Positions 60,931 through 64,000 of a stretch of DNA of 64,000 bases are shown piece by piece. The stretch comes from Flammula alnicola. Its lineage: Eukaryota; Basidiomycota; Agaricomycetes; Agaricales; Strophariaceae. Within the stretch, counting starts at the first letter, position 1. Every line of letters begins with the position of its first letter. The DNA is taken from the NCBI GenBank assembly GCA_015499995.1, contig JADNRV010000087.1, forward strand, positions 1-64,000. The letters are read 5' to 3'. A program made the translations under genes and the position numbers. The notes under the pieces are model-generated. The model was given only the letters and a program-made list of their open reading frames with translations. It did not search any database and was not told the DNA's origin.

Positions 60931-63900
60931 ATGCAACAAACACCCGAAATCGAAAGTTTTATCTCACGCATCGCGGCGTTGCCATCCGGTCCTGGCGTCT
61001 CCCTTGACGCGGCTTTACAGCCCGCCCTCGACAACGAAGTCGAGTTGAGGAAGTTATTTGCAACGGACAGGCAGAACACGCGTCTTGCTAACCCGCATGT
61101 CGGCCTTGTCGACATCTTCAACGCGCCGGACGCGATCCGCACCACCAGAGCCAGGGTTGTTGAGGGAAAGGAGGACCTCAACGCCCAGTACGTTATGCCT
61201 CTCGCTGAGGAGAACAGGAGGAAGGAGGGCGAGCCCTGTATGGTCGCCGATCTCGAAGAGTTCAAGAAGAACTGGTCCATCTTCACCGAAGGTTCTTTGT
61301 CTCAGCTCGTCGACTGGAACAACGTGGTTGCCGCTGGAGGATCAATTCTTGCTTGCTTGTCTCCTCTTGATGAGGAAGATAAGACATCCAAGCGAGCTAT
61401 CAGGAAATACTATCACTCTAACGCGTACCCGACTTCTGACGTGGACCTTTTCTTGTGGGGCATGACTCCTGAGCAGGTACCCCGTTTTCTGTCCTTTATT
61501 ACTCGATCGATCCTGACTCTTTGCTCAGGCAGAAGCCAAGATCAAGACCATCTATGAGGCTGTCAGAGACTCTGTTCCCTGGGACGTGACTTGCATTCGT
61601 ACCAAGCACACCGTGTCAATTCACTGTTCGTGTTTTCAATTATCTACACACAATCGAGAACTGACGCGTCTCTGTAGCTCAATACCCATACCGGTCGGTC
61701 CAGATCGTGCTTCGCCTCTACCAGTCTCCTGCCGAGATTCTTGCAGGCTTCGACATCGATGCTCCATGCTGCGCCTACGATGGTGTGTCTTCAACCATTC
61801 AAACGTTGCCCTCGTTGCTCATCCATATTCATATTTCAAGGTGACCGTGTCTGGGCCAACCCACGCGCTATCGTGGCCATGATGCGCCAATGCAACACGG
61901 TCGACGTGACGCGTCGATCGCCTTCGTACGAAATCAGGCTCGCGAAGTACTCCCAGAGGGCCTTTGAGGTTTACGTACCTACCCTCAAGCGCGCCGAGGT
62001 CGACCCGACTGTGCGCCTTCCTTTTCCTTTGAGAGAATTACCGTTAACGTGGCCTCTATTGTAGATTTTCGAACGTTCCATTGCTAGGATGGAAGGTCTC
62101 GCTCGTCTTCTTGTCTTGGAGAAATTGGCAGACGATGGAATGCGCACGGCTTTCCTCCAAGGCAGACGGAACCTCCGCGGGCGGCCCGATACAAACAATG
62201 GTCATTACAGGCGCAATAAGCGAAAGTATAAAGGCGACCTCAAAGCCGAGACCGGAATGGGGATCGAGATGAACGATTACGATGTCGCGTCTCTTCATAT
62301 CCCATATGGTCCTGGTTGGGATGCTCGTAGGATCGATAAGCTGGTCTATCAAACGGTATGTACCATTGCCATGCATATTTTTACGTCGTCCTGACAGTCT
62401 TCTCTGATTTTAGGATCTTGGAATGAACTGTAAGCACCTCGCAGATATCTATGGATGATTACTGACCGCATATGACAGCCACCTTTAACCCGAAGAATAA
62501 GGGACGTCGTCTCCATCGTCATCCTGCATTCTTCGGTACTATAGATGAGTGCTTGGAAGATTGTTGCGAGGTAAATCGACAAATATATGCGTCTTCCATC
62601 CCACTTATTCGATGACAGAATTGCCCGCAACCCATCGACGACGACGAAGTGGCATTGCAAAAGGAAGAGGATGAAATTTATATCAGCGGACGCATTAAGT
62701 ACGTTGTTCATGCTTTCTCCTCCTCTTTAAAATTTTAAAGAATAATTTAATTTTCTTCCCGCATAGATTCATCGAGGAGAACCCCGGCCGCCAAAGCATC
62801 ACAGGCAGCTTCAACCCCATTGATGTCGGAGAATGGAGCGACCAAGTCTACATCAAACCCACCCAACAGCTCTTCACTGCCATTGCTGCACATAACAGGG
62901 CCACAGTGCAGAAATTACTCCAAGAAGGTATCGAAGTCAACCAACGCGACTTCGTTGGGCGCACGACTCTTCACGTTGCTATTTTCGCCAAGGCTGCTGA
63001 TATTGCATGTGATCTGATCGATGGTGGTGCGAGGATTAGTGCAAGGCTCGCTGATGGTAGAGCTCCTTTGCATCTGGCCGCGCAGTATGATCAAGTTACT
63101 GTCATCAAGAAGTTGGTTGAGCAGAATGCGAAGAACATTGCGGAAGCGAAGAAGAATGAGTTGGATGGTGAGGACGACGACGAGAAGATGGATACGAAGG
63201 ATGCGACTGGACGTCCTTCATCTGAAGATGATTGGAGCTCTCATGATGACGAGGATGTCGTGATGTCAGACGCTGATGCCGACGATGAGGGCTCGGACGA
63301 AGGCAACTCGGACGACGACGACGCAAATCCAGGAAAACCCAAGAAAGCCGGCGATCCTGCTTCATCCCAAGAGAAAGCCGAAGATGCTTGTGAAATTCCC
63401 GAAGAAGATGATCAACCTGATATCATCGACATCGACGCACTCGACTGGGACTTTGGCTTCTCTGCCGTCGCTTACGCCGTTCTTTATGCCTCTCTTCCCA
63501 CTTTCAACGCACTCGTCGAAGCTGGCGCGGATCCCAAGCTCCCTACGAAGCACACTACCTTCAATCTCCCTCTGCATCCCTTGACCCTCACCATCCTCAG
63601 AGAAGACGAAGACGAAGCTTGCAAAGTCGCGGAACGGCTCCTCCAACTGCCCTCGGTGTCCTCGTCCACAGCGAACGACCAGATGCGCACCATTTTCCAC
63701 TCTGCGGTTACCGCTGGCCGGACAAAGCTTGTCGAAACAATGCTGCGCTGCGACCCCCATGCAAGCGCTGCGATCAACTTCCCTGCCGTGCAATACCAGA
63801 ATGTAACCTTCCCTGTGGTAACTGCTATTAGCAAGAGACATTTCGGAGTCCTTGGAGTTATGCTTGCGTATGGTGCCAAATTGGAATTGGCGGAAGAAGA

Positions 63901-64000
63901 TGTAACCAACGCTCTAGATGCTGCGTGAGTCGATATCCTGCCTTACGTTTGTTTATGTCCTAGAACTCTAACCTTGCTTTTGCCTTGACATCTGGAATAG
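60931..64000 (+). CDS. Ankyrin-repeat protein with N-terminal nucleotidyltransferase-like domain (3' end outside window)
   Basis: Large protein, first roughly 890 residues visible. The ATG at 60931 gives MQQTPEIESFISRIAALPSG; exon 1 ends at 61476. The N-terminal domain has AAGGSILACL, later SDVDLFLWG, then SVQIVLRLYQSPAEILAGFD and DIDAPCCAYDG, a layout like the GG/S...DxD...D of polymerase-beta-type nucleotidyltransferases. Next is FERSIARMEGLARLL with a basic stretch (RRNKRKYKG). Ankyrin repeats start about 62890 (AIAAHNRATVQKLLQEGIEV, GRTTLHVAIFAKAADIACDL, GRAPLHLAAQYDQ), are interrupted by a very acidic region (63160-63430), and resume (AVLYASLPTFNALVEAGADP). A donor at 63925 opens an intron whose acceptor may be the AG at 63999-64000. 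Enzyme activity is inferred only. Confidence 0.82.

Noticed and set aside
1..64000. tRNA or rRNA genes
   Set aside because: I looked for T-loop motifs and cloverleaf-like pairs and saw none convincing; a covariance-model search was not possible here.

Overview
The window is nuclear DNA from a filamentous basidiomycete, most likely an Agaricomycete. Evidence: genes are split by many 45-75 bp GT-AG introns, two cytochromes P450 are of the CYP63 type, and there are fungal seven-helix membrane proteins, a HET-domain relic and a DUF6589/RecQ-helicase pair, all typical of mushroom-forming fungi. Species cannot be told from the sequence.

Layout. 1-31 kb is mostly ordinary gene space: uracil phosphoribosyltransferase (FUR1, +), a CYP63-like P450 (-), chaperonin CCT2 (+), a seven-helix membrane protein (+), a protein O-mannosyltransferase (+), a DUF6533-type membrane protein (+), a secreted TAP-like alpha/beta hydrolase (-), an MFS drug:H+ antiporter (+) and class II fructose-bisphosphate aldolase (FBA1, +). 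Between CCT2 and the first membrane protein (9.9-13.3 kb) and at 5.6-7.8 kb no gene could be supported.

31-48.6 kb is a decayed, repeat-rich block: a broken HET-domain gene, a GC-rich minisatellite, a hAT-type element carrying a captured piece of a beta-adaptin gene (8-bp target duplication), tandem repeats, a dead RecQ-like helicase facing a dead DUF6589 gene, partial direct repeats around them, and a 578-bp hAT-type MITE (perfect 14-bp ends, 8-bp target duplication). The four in-frame stops seen in the helicase and DUF6589 genes are all TGA, each where an Arg (CGA) codon is plausible.

48.6-64 kb returns to genes: a second CYP63-like P450, two tandem copies of the TAP-like hydrolase (the second broken by a nonsense codon and by a 1.2-kb inserted element that itself holds a gene fragment), a DUF6697-like protein with tandemly repeated exons, and the first part of a large ankyrin-repeat protein whose N-terminal half looks like a nucleotidyltransferase fold.

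The housekeeping genes (FUR1, CCT2, PMT, FBA1) show no joint pathway. The P450s, MFS pump and secreted hydrolases are the accessory layer and are flanked by the mobile block; the P450 and the hydrolase families each occur on both sides of it. Points most worth checking are the two gene-carrying elements, the 14-bp duplication that shifts the frame of the mannosyltransferase tail, the 1-base frameshift in CCT2, the 6-nt microexon in FBA1 and the nucleotidyltransferase-ankyrin fusion.
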